DNA of 64,000 nt from an uncultured Bdellovibrionales bacterium (GTDB lineage: Bacteria; Bdellovibrionota; Bdellovibrionia; Bdellovibrionales; UBA1609). The translations under genes were made by a program, and so were the position numbers. Below are positions 51,340 to 60,479 of the stretch, one piece after another. Location of the stretch: contig CAILEP010000020.1 of assembly GCA_903833275.1 (NCBI GenBank), positions 62,001 through 126,000 on the forward strand. The letters are read 5' to 3'. Under the pieces are notes generated by a model. The model made no database searches. It was not told the DNA's origin and worked only from the letters and a program-made list of their open reading frames with translations. Numbering within the stretch: position 1 is the stretch's first letter; each line of letters opens with the position of its first letter.

Positions 51340-54195
51340 TTAAGGCAGGTATTTTTTTAGATACTGCCCAGTTAAGCTCTTAGAGTTATTCATGATTTCT
51401 TCTGGAGTACCAGCCCCAACCACGACCCCACCGCGCTTACCAGCCTCTGGGCCAAGGTCTATAATGTAGTCAGAGGCGTGTATCAATTCGAGATTGTGCT
51501 CGATGAGCAACACACTTCCGCCCGCATCGACCAGGCGATTGAGAATTTTAATCAGCAGCTGAATTTCGCGAAAATGAAGACCGGTGCTAGGTTCGTCTAA
51601 TATATAGAGCGTCGAATTTTGCTGGCTCATCGAGATTTCACGCGCGACTTTTAGGCGCTGGCTCTCGCCGCCGCTGAGCGAGCGGGCACTTTGGCCCAGG
51701 GTGATGTATTCGAGGCCGACTTCTTTTAGCAGAGAGAGCGGGCGGCGAATGTTTGGGTAGTTGACGTAGAAGTCCATGGCCTCGACGACCGTCATGTTGA
51801 GAATCTCATGAATATTTTTATGGCGATAGGTGATTTCAAGAACTTCGGGGCGAAATTTTTTACCGTCGCAGGTGTCGCAAGGTATTTCGAGATCGTCCAT
51901 AAACATCATGTCGATAATTTCAATGCCGAGGCCTTTGCAAACCGGGCAGCGGCCGCCGTCGATATTGAGGCTGAATGTACTCGCGGTGTAGCCAAGTTGC
52001 TGCGCCTCGTTCGATGACGCCATCACGGTGCGAATGGCGTCGTAGATCTTCATGTAGGTGACGGGGTTGCTGCGGGCCGTGGTGCCGATCGGTGATTGAT
52101 CGATGAAGAGCACATTCTTTACGTGTTCGCCGCCTTTAAGTTCGTCGTGCTCGAGAGTTGGCAAAAATTCGAGGCCGAGTTGGCGCGCCAATATCGGATA
52201 GAGAGTATTTGAGATAAGGCTCGATTTGCCAGAGCCGCTGACGCCTGTAACAGTCACGATTCTATTCAGCGGGATTTTAACATCAATATCTTTGAGGTTG
52301 TGGCCGCGGCAGCCCTTGAGATCGAGAACATATTTGTATTTATTGATATCGACCGGCCGGGGGTCTCGCTGGGGCACCCATTTGCGACCCGGTTTTAAAT
52401 AAGGGGCCGTTGTTGACTTCGGGCTATCGTAAAAATCATTGCGAGTGCCGGCAAAAATAATTTCGCCGCCCAAATGCCCCGAGCCGGGGCCCATTTCGAG
52501 AACATGAGTCGCGTTGTTAATAACGTCGTGATCGTGCTCAACGACAACAAGAGTGTTGCCCAGTTGGTTGAGGCCATGAAGCACCTGAATCAAACGATCG
52601 TTGTCGCGCGGGTGCAACCCAATGGTCGGCTCGTCGAGAACATAGAGCGTTTGCGAAAGGCCGACACCGAGCTGATTAGATAAATTCATGCGCTGGTATT
52701 CGCCGCCAGAAAGAGTTTTGGTCGGCCGATCAAGGGTCAAATAACCGATGCCGACGTCGCCTAAAAATTTGAGGCGCGCGGCCACTTGGCGAAACGGTTC
52801 GGCACAGATTTCTTTTTCAGCCGGAGAAAGCTCGAGTTTATTAACAAACTTCAAAAGATCTTCAGCTGTCAGCGCGCAGAGGTCGGCGATTGTTTTGCCA
52901 CCGACAAAAACTTGCAAAGCTTCGGCCTTCAGGCGCGCGCCTTTGCAATCGGGGCAAAGAAAGGGGCTTTTGTGGCGGGCCAGAAAAACCCGCACATGCA
53001 TTTTGTATTTCTTGGTTTCGAGATATTCGAAAAGCCCCTCAACGCCCCAAAATTCGTCGCTCTTATGCCAAAGCATATCGCGCTCTTTTTTGCTAAGCTC
53101 GCGCCACGGCGTGTGAATATCGATGCCTTTTTTCTTACAGAAACTAATGAGGTGGCGTTTGTCGCGCGCCGCAGACGGCATTGCGAAGGGCTTGATGGCC
53201 CCTTCAGCAATTGAAATCGCCGGGTTCGGTATAACTTTCGCTTCGTCGATTAAAAGAATATTGCCGAAGCCTTTGCAAGTGGCGCAAGCCCCGACCGGAG
53301 AATTAAAACTAAAAAGACTCGAATGGATATCCGGAAACTGGTAGCCGCAAACGCTGCACGAAACTTCTTCGCTAATCAAAAGACGGTCACCGTCAGTGGT
53401 GAGGGCTTCGGCCCGACCGAAATTGAGATGAGAATTGTACTTGAGCGAAAGATGATAGGCCTGCGTGACCGAATCAGTGAGGCGCGAGCGCTCGGCGGCG
53501 TCAAAAACCACGCGATCGATAACAACGTAGAATTCGTCCTTCGGCAATTTTGTTTTTGCTGAAAGCTCAATGATCTCGCCGACCGGCACAATAGAATAGC
53601 TGCCGCTTTCTTCGCGCACGACCTTCGGTTTCTTTTTCGATTTTTTCGGGGCAACATAAATTCGCAAAACTCCGTCTTGCAGCAGGCTCGCGAGTAGTTT
53701 TTTGTCAGCCAGCGTTCGGTTTTTACCAGTGTAAATGGGCGCGAGTAAAAAGCCGCGCTTGCCGCCGAAATGTTTCAAAATTTTACCAATAGCATGCGAC
53801 GGAGAATCTTTTTCGAGAACAACATCGTGGGTCGGGCAAAAGGCGCGACCGACTTTCTCATATAGCAATCGCAAGAAATCGACAATCTCGGTCGAAGTGC
53901 CAACACTCGAACGTGACGACTTAACGCTATTTTTTTGTTCTAGCGAAATCGCCGGCGGGATATTCTCGATGCCTTCAATGTCGGGCTTCGGGGCTTTTGC
54001 TAAAAACTGTTTGGTGTAATTTGAAAGGCTCTCGATATAGCGTCGCTGGCCTTCGGCATAGAGGGTTTCAAAGGCGAGCGAACTTTTGCCCGAGCCACTT
54101 GGGCCACAGATCACAGTAAACGAGCCGATCGGGATTCTCACCTCGATCGACTTGAGATTGTTCTGTTTGACGCCCCAAAGGTGGATGTTTTTCAT
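51340..54195 (-). CDS. uvrA: Excinuclease ABC subunit A
   Basis: Damage-recognition ATPase of nucleotide excision repair. Walker A of the first ABC domain is CGPSGSGKSSLAFETLYAEGQRRY; the second is GVSGSGKSSLI. Zinc modules are CSVCGYQF...CATCKGFG and CPVCKGLG...CDTCDGKKF, and ABC signatures LSGGEYQR and LSGGESQR are present. 951 residues is standard. It lies 76 bases upstream of the sigma-54 activator on the same strand. Confidence 0.96.
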   Translation of the reverse strand: MKNIHLWGVKQNNLKSIEVRIPIGSFTVICGPSGSGKSSLAFETLYAEGQRRYIESLSNYTKQFLAKAPKPDIEGIENIPPAISLEQKNSVKSSRSSVGTSTEIVDFLRLLYEKVGRAFCPTHDVVLEKDSPSHAIGKILKHFGGKRGFLLAPIYTGKNRTLADKKLLASLLQDGVLRIYVAPKKSKKKPKVVREESGSYSIVPVGEIIELSAKTKLPKDEFYVVIDRVVFDAAERSRLTDSVTQAYHLSLKYNSHLNFGRAEALTTDGDRLLISEEVSCSVCGYQFPDIHSSLFSFNSPVGACATCKGFGNILLIDEAKVIPNPAISIAEGAIKPFAMPSAARDKRHLISFCKKKGIDIHTPWRELSKKERDMLWHKSDEFWGVEGLFEYLETKKYKMHVRVFLARHKSPFLCPDCKGARLKAEALQVFVGGKTIADLCALTAEDLLKFVNKLELSPAEKEICAEPFRQVAARLKFLGDVGIGYLTLDRPTKTLSGGEYQRMNLSNQLGVGLSQTLYVLDEPTIGLHPRDNDRLIQVLHGLNQLGNTLVVVEHDHDVINNATHVLEMGPGSGHLGGEIIFAGTRNDFYDSPKSTTAPYLKPGRKWVPQRDPRPVDINKYKYVLDLKGCRGHNLKDIDVKIPLNRIVTVTGVSGSGKSSLISNTLYPILARQLGLEFLPTLEHDELKGGEHVKNVLFIDQSPIGTTARSNPVTYMKIYDAIRTVMASSNEAQQLGYTASTFSLNIDGGRCPVCKGLGIEIIDMMFMDDLEIPCDTCDGKKFRPEVLEITYRHKNIHEILNMTVVEAMDFYVNYPNIRRPLSLLKEVGLEYITLGQSARSLSGGESQRLKVAREISMSQQNSTLYILDEPSTGLHFREIQLLIKILNRLVDAGGSVLLIEHNLELIHASDYIIDLGPEAGKRGGVVVGAGTPEEIMNNSKSLTGQYLKKYLP

Positions 54196-54210
54196 GATTC
54201 TAACGCCATA

Positions 54211-57081
54211 TTATTGAGACAAATCGTCTTTATAGAAATCTTGGCTTTCTTGCGCGCCGCTTGTTGGCTCATCTTGAGTGTCTTTTGGCTCGGTACCGTT
54301 AATAAAAGCCTGTTTGATGACAACCTTCGATGACGGCGAAGCTAATTTGCCCGAGTCGTTGTCGATGCTTGAAAAAGTGATACCGTCAGGCACCGGAAAG
54401 TTTTTTACCGGTACACCGTCGTGAGCAAATTTCATATACTCAACCCAAATTGGCAAAGCCGAGCGGCCGCCAACTTCGCCGCGGCCAAGGGTATTTTCTT
54501 GGTCGTAACCGACCCAAACGCCGGTCGCGATGTCGGTCGTATAGCCCAAAAACCAAGCGTCGTAATATTGATTGGTGGTGCCGGTTTTACCAGCCACGGG
54601 TCGGCCGAGAGATTTTGCCCCTGCGCCGGTGCCGCCGGGTTCGTCGACGACGCCTTGAAGCAGACTTGTCATAACGTAAGCGGTTTGAGGGCGAATCAGT
54701 TGATCGGGGTCTTTAAAATAAATCGGCGGCTCTTTCGAAGCATCGCGCGCAACGGGCACGGGCGAAGCTCCGGGTGAAGCTGCAGCTGTGGCGGCGGGGT
54801 CTGCATTCGGGTCAGCTTGGGTCGCGGCCTGAGCGGCGGCGGCATTTGCAGCGTTCGCCGTTGCAACAGCAGCCGCGGCGGCCTTTGGGTCGTAGACGTA
54901 GGGTTGGCCGGCTTCTATTAACTTTTGATAAGCGAGAACATTTTGGCGTCGGCGCTCGAACTCTTCTTCGTTTTTAGTGAGCTGATCGGTAAAGCGTTCG
55001 TCCATGTAGACGGTGCCAAGAATCTCTTTGCCCGAGGCGTCTTCAACTTTGTGCACAAGAACGGGGCGCGAACGATGGCCCAAGCGGCCGATTTGCGCAA
55101 ACATCTTGGTCATTTCGTAAAGCGTGATACTGCTTGAGCCAAGTGCCAAGGTAAAATCAAGATTGAGCGGGCTGAAAATGCCCATGCGACGAGCGTAATC
55201 AACGGCCGTGCTGACCCCGACTTTTTCGAGAACCTTAACACTCGGCACATTAAGTGAACGAATCAGGGCATTGCGAAATAAAATATCGCCGACAAATTTA
55301 TTCGAGTGGTTTGTGGGCTTCCATTTTTTAACGACGGTGTCTTCGTCATCTGCGTCGTCGCCTTTCGCCTCTTGCTCTTCTTCGTAGACAATCGGCGCAT
55401 CAAGAATCGGCGTAGCAGCGGTGTAGTCTTTATCAAGAGCCGCCGTGTAGACGATCGTTTTAAACGACGAGCCGGTTTGTCGAGCGGTTTGGATTGTGCG
55501 ATTTAATTTTGAGCGGTTGTAATCGTAACCACCGACCATCGCAATGATTTCATCGGTTTTTTGATCAACAGATAAAAGCGCGGCTTCAGTCTTTGGCTCT
55601 TGCTCTAGCTCAACCAGCGCAAAATCTTTGAACTCAGGCAAACCCTCGGGGCGCTTGTAATCTTTCTTTTGCTCTTTTTTGTTATCTTTCAAAATGTCGT
55701 TTATGCGCGACGAAGAAAACGCGCCGTCTACGACCTTCACCATAATGACGTCGCCTTTTTTTAAAACTTCGCTTGGTTTCTTAACATCGTCTTGAGCCCA
55801 GCGCGCATCTTTTGTCGGGTCAGGTTTACGCGCCCACTTCATCGATTGAAAATCAATTAAGCCCTTTGATTCGGCAAAGCGAACATAAGTCAGGCCCCAC
55901 TCGTCATCTACGCGCGTGACCACGGCCTTAACAATTTCACCATGCGGAATATAATCAGCCAGAGCCGGCAATGGTTTTTTAGTGGCGTCGACTCCGTTTA
56001 AATTGAGCGGGGCGAGTGGTGGGTATTTGCCGTCAGGCCCCATCACTTTAAAGGCCGCTTGCTTTTCAATAAGATCATTGCGGGTTTCGAGAAGAATCAT
56101 CGCAATTTTTTCGGCGTCGTCGATATTCTCGTCGGGCCCGCGATAGCCCTGGCGCTTGTCGAGATCGCGTAAGCCGGCTTGCACTTGCTTTTGGGCTTCA
56201 ACTTGCTTTGGTAAATCAAGACCCGTGTAGATTTTTAGGCCCTTATCGAGAACTTCTTCTTCGCCAATTTTGCCGATTAACATTTGGCGAACAGTTTCGA
56301 GATAGTACGGCGCGAGCTCCCAATAATTTTTACGAATATAAATTTTGATCGGGGTGGCCGCGGCCTTCTCGGCTTCTTGCGGGGTGATCAGTTTATCTTC
56401 TGACATTCGCCGCAGGACGTAGTGCTGACGCTCTTTAGCGCGCTCAGGGTTGCGAATCGGGTTTAATTCAGATGGCGCCTTCGGGATAACGGCCAAAAGT
56501 GCTGCCTCTGGTAAAGTGATATCTTTCAGGCTCTTATTAAAATAAGTTTCGCAGGCCACGGCGATACCGTAAGAGTTTTGGCCCAAAAATATTTGATTTA
56601 AATAGAGATAGAGAATCTCTTCTTTTGTAAGATGAGACTCCATACGATACGAAAGTAAAACCTCTTTGATTTTTCGAGAATAGGTTTTCTCGCGCGACAA
56701 CAAAAGTGAGCGCGCAACCTGCTGGGTGATAGTCGAGGCGCCCTGCACTTTTTCGCCGGCCTTAATATTGACCAAAAAAGCGCGCAAGGTTGCGAGATAG
56801 TTAATGCCACTGTGTTCGAAAAACGTTGAATCTTCAGCGGCCAGAAATGCGTTCACCACGACCTTGGGGATATCTTTAAACGGGGTCAGCACTCTTTTTT
56901 CGCGAGCAAATTCACCGATTTTGGCGCCTGAGCGGTCATAGACTTGGGTTACTAGCAGCGGCTCGTAATCTTTCACCGTGATTAAGTTCGGCAATTGCGA
57001 GTGCAAAAGCATTACATAGGCGGTGAGCGCGGCCGATATTAAGAAGACTGAGGCTAAGGAGATAATAATAATTTTTTTCAT
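54211..57081 (-). CDS. mrcA: Class A penicillin-binding protein 1A
   Basis: Bifunctional peptidoglycan synthase, 956 residues. One N-terminal membrane helix; GT51 domain with AAEDSTFFEHSG, GASTITQQVARSLLLS and KIKEVLLSYRME; an OB-like insertion near 350-450; transpeptidase with GSSFK (active-site Ser), SLN and KTGTT. An insertion with about 20 alanines (AAAAAVATANAANAAAAQAAT) lies between SLN and KTG, near 750-780. It follows 15 bases after uvrA's start region on the same strand. Confidence 0.94.
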   Translation of the reverse strand: MKKIIIISLASVFLISAALTAYVMLLHSQLPNLITVKDYEPLLVTQVYDRSGAKIGEFAREKRVLTPFKDIPKVVVNAFLAAEDSTFFEHSGINYLATLRAFLVNIKAGEKVQGASTITQQVARSLLLSREKTYSRKIKEVLLSYRMESHLTKEEILYLYLNQIFLGQNSYGIAVACETYFNKSLKDITLPEAALLAVIPKAPSELNPIRNPERAKERQHYVLRRMSEDKLITPQEAEKAAATPIKIYIRKNYWELAPYYLETVRQMLIGKIGEEEVLDKGLKIYTGLDLPKQVEAQKQVQAGLRDLDKRQGYRGPDENIDDAEKIAMILLETRNDLIEKQAAFKVMGPDGKYPPLAPLNLNGVDATKKPLPALADYIPHGEIVKAVVTRVDDEWGLTYVRFAESKGLIDFQSMKWARKPDPTKDARWAQDDVKKPSEVLKKGDVIMVKVVDGAFSSSRINDILKDNKKEQKKDYKRPEGLPEFKDFALVELEQEPKTEAALLSVDQKTDEIIAMVGGYDYNRSKLNRTIQTARQTGSSFKTIVYTAALDKDYTAATPILDAPIVYEEEQEAKGDDADDEDTVVKKWKPTNHSNKFVGDILFRNALIRSLNVPSVKVLEKVGVSTAVDYARRMGIFSPLNLDFTLALGSSSITLYEMTKMFAQIGRLGHRSRPVLVHKVEDASGKEILGTVYMDERFTDQLTKNEEEFERRRQNVLAYQKLIEAGQPYVYDPKAAAAAVATANAANAAAAQAATQADPNADPAATAAASPGASPVPVARDASKEPPIYFKDPDQLIRPQTAYVMTSLLQGVVDEPGGTGAGAKSLGRPVAGKTGTTNQYYDAWFLGYTTDIATGVWVGYDQENTLGRGEVGGRSALPIWVEYMKFAHDGVPVKNFPVPDGITFSSIDNDSGKLASPSSKVVIKQAFINGTEPKDTQDEPTSGAQESQDFYKDDLSQ

Positions 57082-57181
57082 ATGTTTGAACCCGACACAT
57101 TACCATATTGCGAGGGCCGATGTATGTGCCTACAAGCCGCGTCAAAGGCCGTGACAATTGTTTTAGGCTGGGCGACCGTAT

Positions 57182-57253
57182 GTTGAGGCGTCATTTGAGA
57201 CGTAGTTCGAGATATCGTTTGAGATATGGGTCGAGGCGAATATTGAGGTCGGG
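57182..57253 (+). repeat. Six degenerate tandem repeats of exactly 12 nt
   Basis: The motif TTYGAGRYRT recurs with its GAG at 57185, 57197, 57209, 57221, 57233 and 57245, an exact 12-base period. It ends at the GGGAGG ribosome site of the next gene. If translated upstream of the ATG, it would give Arg-rich tetrapeptides of the LRRx kind. Confidence 0.8.
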
Positions 57254-57260
57254 AGGCGTC

Positions 57261-57803
57261 ATGAAGTTACTTAATATACTCATCAGTTTTTGGTTGGCCG
57301 TGCCGGCGCAAGTCACACTTCTGCCACACGCAAGTGCGGCGACTTCAAGTGTCGCAGCACCAAGTGCCGCCGAGGCGGCCTCGAGCGCGCAAACCGCCGA
57401 GCGCACCATGGGTCTAATCGGCACTTATCATAACTTGTTGGGCCTTTTGCAAGTCGACGCGTCTCCAGAAGATCGCGCCTATATTGACGAGCTTTTAAAG
57501 ACCCCAGACGCGAAGTTACCCAAAACTCATTACGGGCCCACACAATTTACAATCGAAGGGCAAAAATACACAGTTGATTACTCTCAAATGCGCTCTCGCG
57601 GGGCACTCAAGATCGACGGCCACGAATTTCTTTTTGAACCAAACGCCGGCCTTAAGGGCAACATGAATCGTTTGGCTGAATTTTTTCAAAAAAATGGTCT
57701 GCGATTAAATGCCCAAGCCGAACCTAAAAAATCATCTGACCACGGGTTCAATGTGTTTCGGTCGCGTTTGTTGGGGGCGTCGGATTGGGGGGCGGATTAC
57801 TAG
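57261..57803 (+). CDS. Secreted protein of unknown function
   Basis: 180 residues from the ATG at 57261, which has GGGAGG 4 bases upstream; the track's start at 57108 covers the 12-nt repeats. Signal peptide ending ASA, an Ala/Ser-rich linker, then a compact domain of about 130 residues (ERTMGLIGTYHNLLGLLQVD, FTIEGQKYTVDYSQM). No cysteines and no recognised motif. Its 3' end overlaps the convergent coiled-coil gene by 56 bases. Confidence 0.68.
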   Translation: MKLLNILISFWLAVPAQVTLLPHASAATSSVAAPSAAEAASSAQTAERTMGLIGTYHNLLGLLQVDASPEDRAYIDELLKTPDAKLPKTHYGPTQFTIEGQKYTVDYSQMRSRGALKIDGHEFLFEPNAGLKGNMNRLAEFFQKNGLRLNAQAEPKKSSDHGFNVFRSRLLGASDWGADY

Positions 57804-59436
57804 TGTCTGTAATTTCGGCCTCGCGGCCTACTTTCTTCACGTCACCAAGTACAGTTCCACACGACGCACCCTGAGTCTTACTAGGTAGACAACACGTTTT
57901 CGCATAATTAATTTCAGAGTCGATATAGTTTTGCCAATTAGTCGAAAGGCTGGCGGCTTTGTCATTCGGGACACCGTTTGATAGGTCTTCAGCCGTTTTA
58001 AATAGCGTAAGATTCGAGGCCTCTTGTTTTTGTGCGGCCGCCAATTCAAGTTCAAGCTGTGCAATAAGCCCGTCGGCCCCAGCGGCATCAGCACCTTTCG
58101 ATGTTTTGCTATTGTCGCTAAACATTTGAGCCGCGCAGTTCATATTGTTCGAGACACTTTGAGAGCAAGGATTTTGGGCACTCTTGCCAAGAAGGGCATT
58201 CAGCTCTGGATATTTGGAGTTGATACTATTTTGCGTATCGGCCTGTGCTTTTGCGATACTTGTTTGGGCTTTCTTAATTATATTGGTCTGTTTTACTTGT
58301 TGGGCATTTTGAGCAGCCGCGCCAAAATTATCATCCATTAATTTCTTTTGATCGCGTTGAATCGCCTCGATTCTATGCTTTATATCCGAGTCGTGCTTTG
58401 CGAAGGCCCTATTAATACTATCCGTCGCGTTTTTGTGTGCAGTGTCCGTCATGCAGCCTTGATAGCCCGGATATTCAGGGTGCCCTGGCCAGCCGTAATA
58501 AGCAACGTTGGTATTTTTGTCTCGGCGAGCTGGCCCCACCGTGCCGAGCAACTGGCCAAAACTTCCGCCAGAAAGAGTAGATGTTGAGAGGTGTGCATTT
58601 CGATCCGCTAAATAAGCCTGAAGGCCGGCAAGGCCTTTTTGATAACAGTCGTTTTCTAAACTATGAAGTTGGTTGAGTTTGTCGTTGTTGGCTTGGCTAT
58701 CGTCTTCAATTTGTTTAGTGATAGCATCGTTCATTTGGTTGTATAAAGCGGTGGCCTTTTTTTGAGCATCTGCAAATTTGGCCTTTTCGTCATTGATGGC
58801 TTCTTCGGTGTTTTGATTTATTTCTTGGGTCTTTGATTCGAGCTCTTTTTTGGCGGTCTCTATTTCGGCTTGAATTTCTTTGGCTCGCTGTTTTTTATCA
58901 CTTAATTTTACTTTTAAAGCGTCGACTTTGTCTTTTGATTTTTCTTCTGACTCTTTAAGCTTATCAAGTTTGGCGCCGGCCAAATTCGGGCATATTGCAA
59001 GAGCGTCAGTTTTTTTCCGAGTTTCCTTGTCAGTTTTAATGGGCTTGCCATTTGAATCGAGGACTGAGGCCTCTGGAATGTCGTCTGTGATTTTGTTGCA
59101 ATAATTGGCGTCAGTATCAGCTTTGCCCTTGCACGCACAAGTCATGGCGACATTGAAGCAATCTGAAGTTATTGAGGTGCAACTTTCTTTGTAGTCTTTT
59201 TTAGCCGTATAAATTGCCGTTTGAAGGGTAGCGCATATGTCGTTTGAAGAATTTTTGGCGTCAGCACTGGTCAGCATTTTGATGCAATTTGCGATTTCTT
59301 CATCTGAGCCGCCCGAATGTATTCTGGCACATGTTTGCGCGGCACTTTCGCTATTGTTATCCGAGTTTGTGGCGTGCCCAATTCCTGCGCTAAAGCTGAA
59401 AACAAGCATCAGTAAAAGTTGAACTCTCTTCGACAT
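57748..59436 (-). CDS. Secreted coiled-coil protein
   Basis: 562 residues from the ATG at 59436, which has GGGGGAAG just upstream; the track's start is 23 codons earlier. Signal peptide MSKRVQLLLMLVFSFSAGIGHA. A cysteine-rich region at about 35-140 (CARI, CIKML, CTSITSDCF, CACKGK), then a long Lys/Glu/Asp-rich coiled coil around 160-270, a middle region with YYGWPGHPEYPGYQGC, another helical stretch, and a CC pair near the end. Function is unknown; it resembles in style the cysteine-rich secreted proteins at 43.7-46.3 kb. Confidence 0.7.
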   Translation of the reverse strand: MSKRVQLLLMLVFSFSAGIGHATNSDNNSESAAQTCARIHSGGSDEEIANCIKMLTSADAKNSSNDICATLQTAIYTAKKDYKESCTSITSDCFNVAMTCACKGKADTDANYCNKITDDIPEASVLDSNGKPIKTDKETRKKTDALAICPNLAGAKLDKLKESEEKSKDKVDALKVKLSDKKQRAKEIQAEIETAKKELESKTQEINQNTEEAINDEKAKFADAQKKATALYNQMNDAITKQIEDDSQANNDKLNQLHSLENDCYQKGLAGLQAYLADRNAHLSTSTLSGGSFGQLLGTVGPARRDKNTNVAYYGWPGHPEYPGYQGCMTDTAHKNATDSINRAFAKHDSDIKHRIEAIQRDQKKLMDDNFGAAAQNAQQVKQTNIIKKAQTSIAKAQADTQNSINSKYPELNALLGKSAQNPCSQSVSNNMNCAAQMFSDNSKTSKGADAAGADGLIAQLELELAAAQKQEASNLTLFKTAEDLSNGVPNDKAASLSTNWQNYIDSEINYAKTCCLPSKTQGASCGTVLGDVKKVGREAEITDTSNPPPNPTPPTNATETH

Positions 59437-59753
59437 AACTTCCCCCGCGAAAAGGGCGCAAAAGCCTTGGGCCTGCGCCACCTTGTACCACTTAATAAGC
59501 AACACCGGTGCCAGCCCAGGTTCACTTATAGCGTAGCTCTTAAATTATATCTGATCCGGGGCCTTAAGAAACGTACAACTGTCGAGAGACTGGGCGAAGG
59601 TTTGAGGTCCGGCCTCGCGGTGGCGAGTTGGCCGACGGGCTTTCGGTCGAGCGGCGACACCCGTTTGGGCCCTCCAGAACCTGTAAAGCTATAGCTTGGC
59701 AGATCCTGGAGGGGCTGAAGATGCCAAGAGCGCTTAGAAAGCGAGATCCGGGG

Positions 59754-59780
59754 TCGGACTTATCGGACTTATCGGACGTA
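59754..59780. repeat. Three tandem 9-nt repeats
   Basis: TCGGACTTA, TCGGACTTA, TCGGACGTA in direct succession. Confidence 0.7.
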
Positions 59781-59810
59781 TTGGCAAACGATTGGCCAAG
59801 GGTCAGGTGA

Positions 59811-59829
59811 CCGTCTCGATTTGAGACGG
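59811..59829. repeat. Hairpin upstream of vapB
   Basis: Perfect 7-bp inverted repeat CCGTCTC/GAGACGG with a 5-base loop and no U-run. Confidence 0.5.
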
Positions 59830-59844
59830 CCCGCCCTGGCCTTA

Positions 59845-59870
59845 GTTGAACGATATTGTTATCGATCAAC
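59845..59870. promoter_or_regulatory. Probable VapBC operator
   Basis: GTTGAACGATA-TTGT-TATCGATCAAC is an 11-bp inverted repeat with one mismatch, 20 bases before the vapB ATG. AbrB-type antitoxins bind such repeats to repress their own operon, so this is the natural autoregulatory site. It overlaps the likely promoter (TATAGT box just downstream). Confidence 0.65.
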
Positions 59871-59890
59871 ATATAGTTTAACATAACGAA

Positions 59891-60118
59891 ATGGGCGTAA
59901 AAGTTTCATCGAAATATCAAGTCGTAATCCCGGAAAGCGTACGGGCCTTGGTTGATTTAAAGCCGGGGCACGAAGTTGAGGTATTGGTAAAGGGTGGCAT
60001 TCTTTATTTAGTGCCAGTTTTGCCGCTGAAAGAGCTGCAAAAAAAATCTAAAATTGTTTTGGCGCAGGCGGATCTGAAAACGCTTCGAGAAAAAAAGGAT
60101 CGAACCGTTGGTAGTTGA
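59891..60118 (+). CDS. vapB: AbrB/MazE-fold antitoxin VapB
   Basis: 75 residues. The swapped-hairpin AbrB DNA-binding fold is seen in GVKVSSKYQVVIPESVRALVDLKPGHEVEV, and the charged C-terminal tail would bind the toxin. No strong ribosome site is seen before the ATG. It overlaps vapC by 11 bases, and the pair has a palindromic operator upstream. Confidence 0.85.
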   Translation: MGVKVSSKYQVVIPESVRALVDLKPGHEVEVLVKGGILYLVPVLPLKELQKKSKIVLAQADLKTLREKKDRTVGS

Positions 60119-60473
60119 CAGCTCGATTTGGGTAGAGTTTTTCTCAGACGGCCCGCTTGCCGAAACCTGCTTTAAGAAAATAAAGAATGGCGAGGTGTAT
60201 GTTCCGGCGATCGTCATTTATGAGGTCTATCGCAAATTTGTCGAAAAGGGCTTCACTGAGCTGGCGATGCAGATCGTGGCTTATTTGGCGAAAAGTAAAG
60301 TTATTGAGATTGACCAAGCGGTCGCTCTTGCGGCGGCCGATATCTCGATTGAGCATAAACTGCCTATGGCCGATAGTCTGGTTTATGCTTGCGCGCAATT
60401 AAACGGCCAGGTTCTGCTCACCCTAGATCATGATTTTTTGGGATTGCCACAGGTCGAACTTCTGCGAAAATAG
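60108..60473 (+). CDS. vapC: PIN-domain ribonuclease toxin VapC
   Basis: 121 residues of the PIN fold; the metal-binding acids are Asp4 (VVDSS), Glu39 (YEV), Asp89 (MADSLVYA) and Asp107 or Asp109 (TLDHDF). It starts at TTG 60108 inside the antitoxin stop region, as expected for a coupled toxin. VapC toxins cut tRNA or rRNA at specific sites; the target cannot be read. Confidence 0.88.
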   Translation: MVVDSSIWVEFFSDGPLAETCFKKIKNGEVYVPAIVIYEVYRKFVEKGFTELAMQIVAYLAKSKVIEIDQAVALAAADISIEHKLPMADSLVYACAQLNGQVLLTLDHDFLGLPQVELLRK

Positions 60474-60479
60474 AGAACC

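Larger units (their letters stand above)
59437..59844. other. Gene-free stretch upstream of vapBC
   Basis: No convincing gene in about 410 bases; ORFs on both strands look like shadows. It holds a stem of CCCTCCAG/CTGGAGGG (59670-59713), three 9-nt repeats of TCGGACTTA type (59754-59780), and a perfect hairpin CCGTCTC-GATTT-GAGACGG (59811-59829). The composition looks more GC-rich than the neighbours, so it may have arrived with the toxin-antitoxin module. Confidence 0.5.

Noticed and set aside
57108-57260. Coding start at 57108 for the secreted protein
   Set aside because: It would place an Arg-rich repeat before the signal peptide; the ATG at 57261 follows GGGAGG and starts the signal sequence.
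59564-59884. 106-residue minus-strand ORF upstream of vapB
   Set aside because: Low-complexity, crosses the operator and hairpins, no ribosome site.
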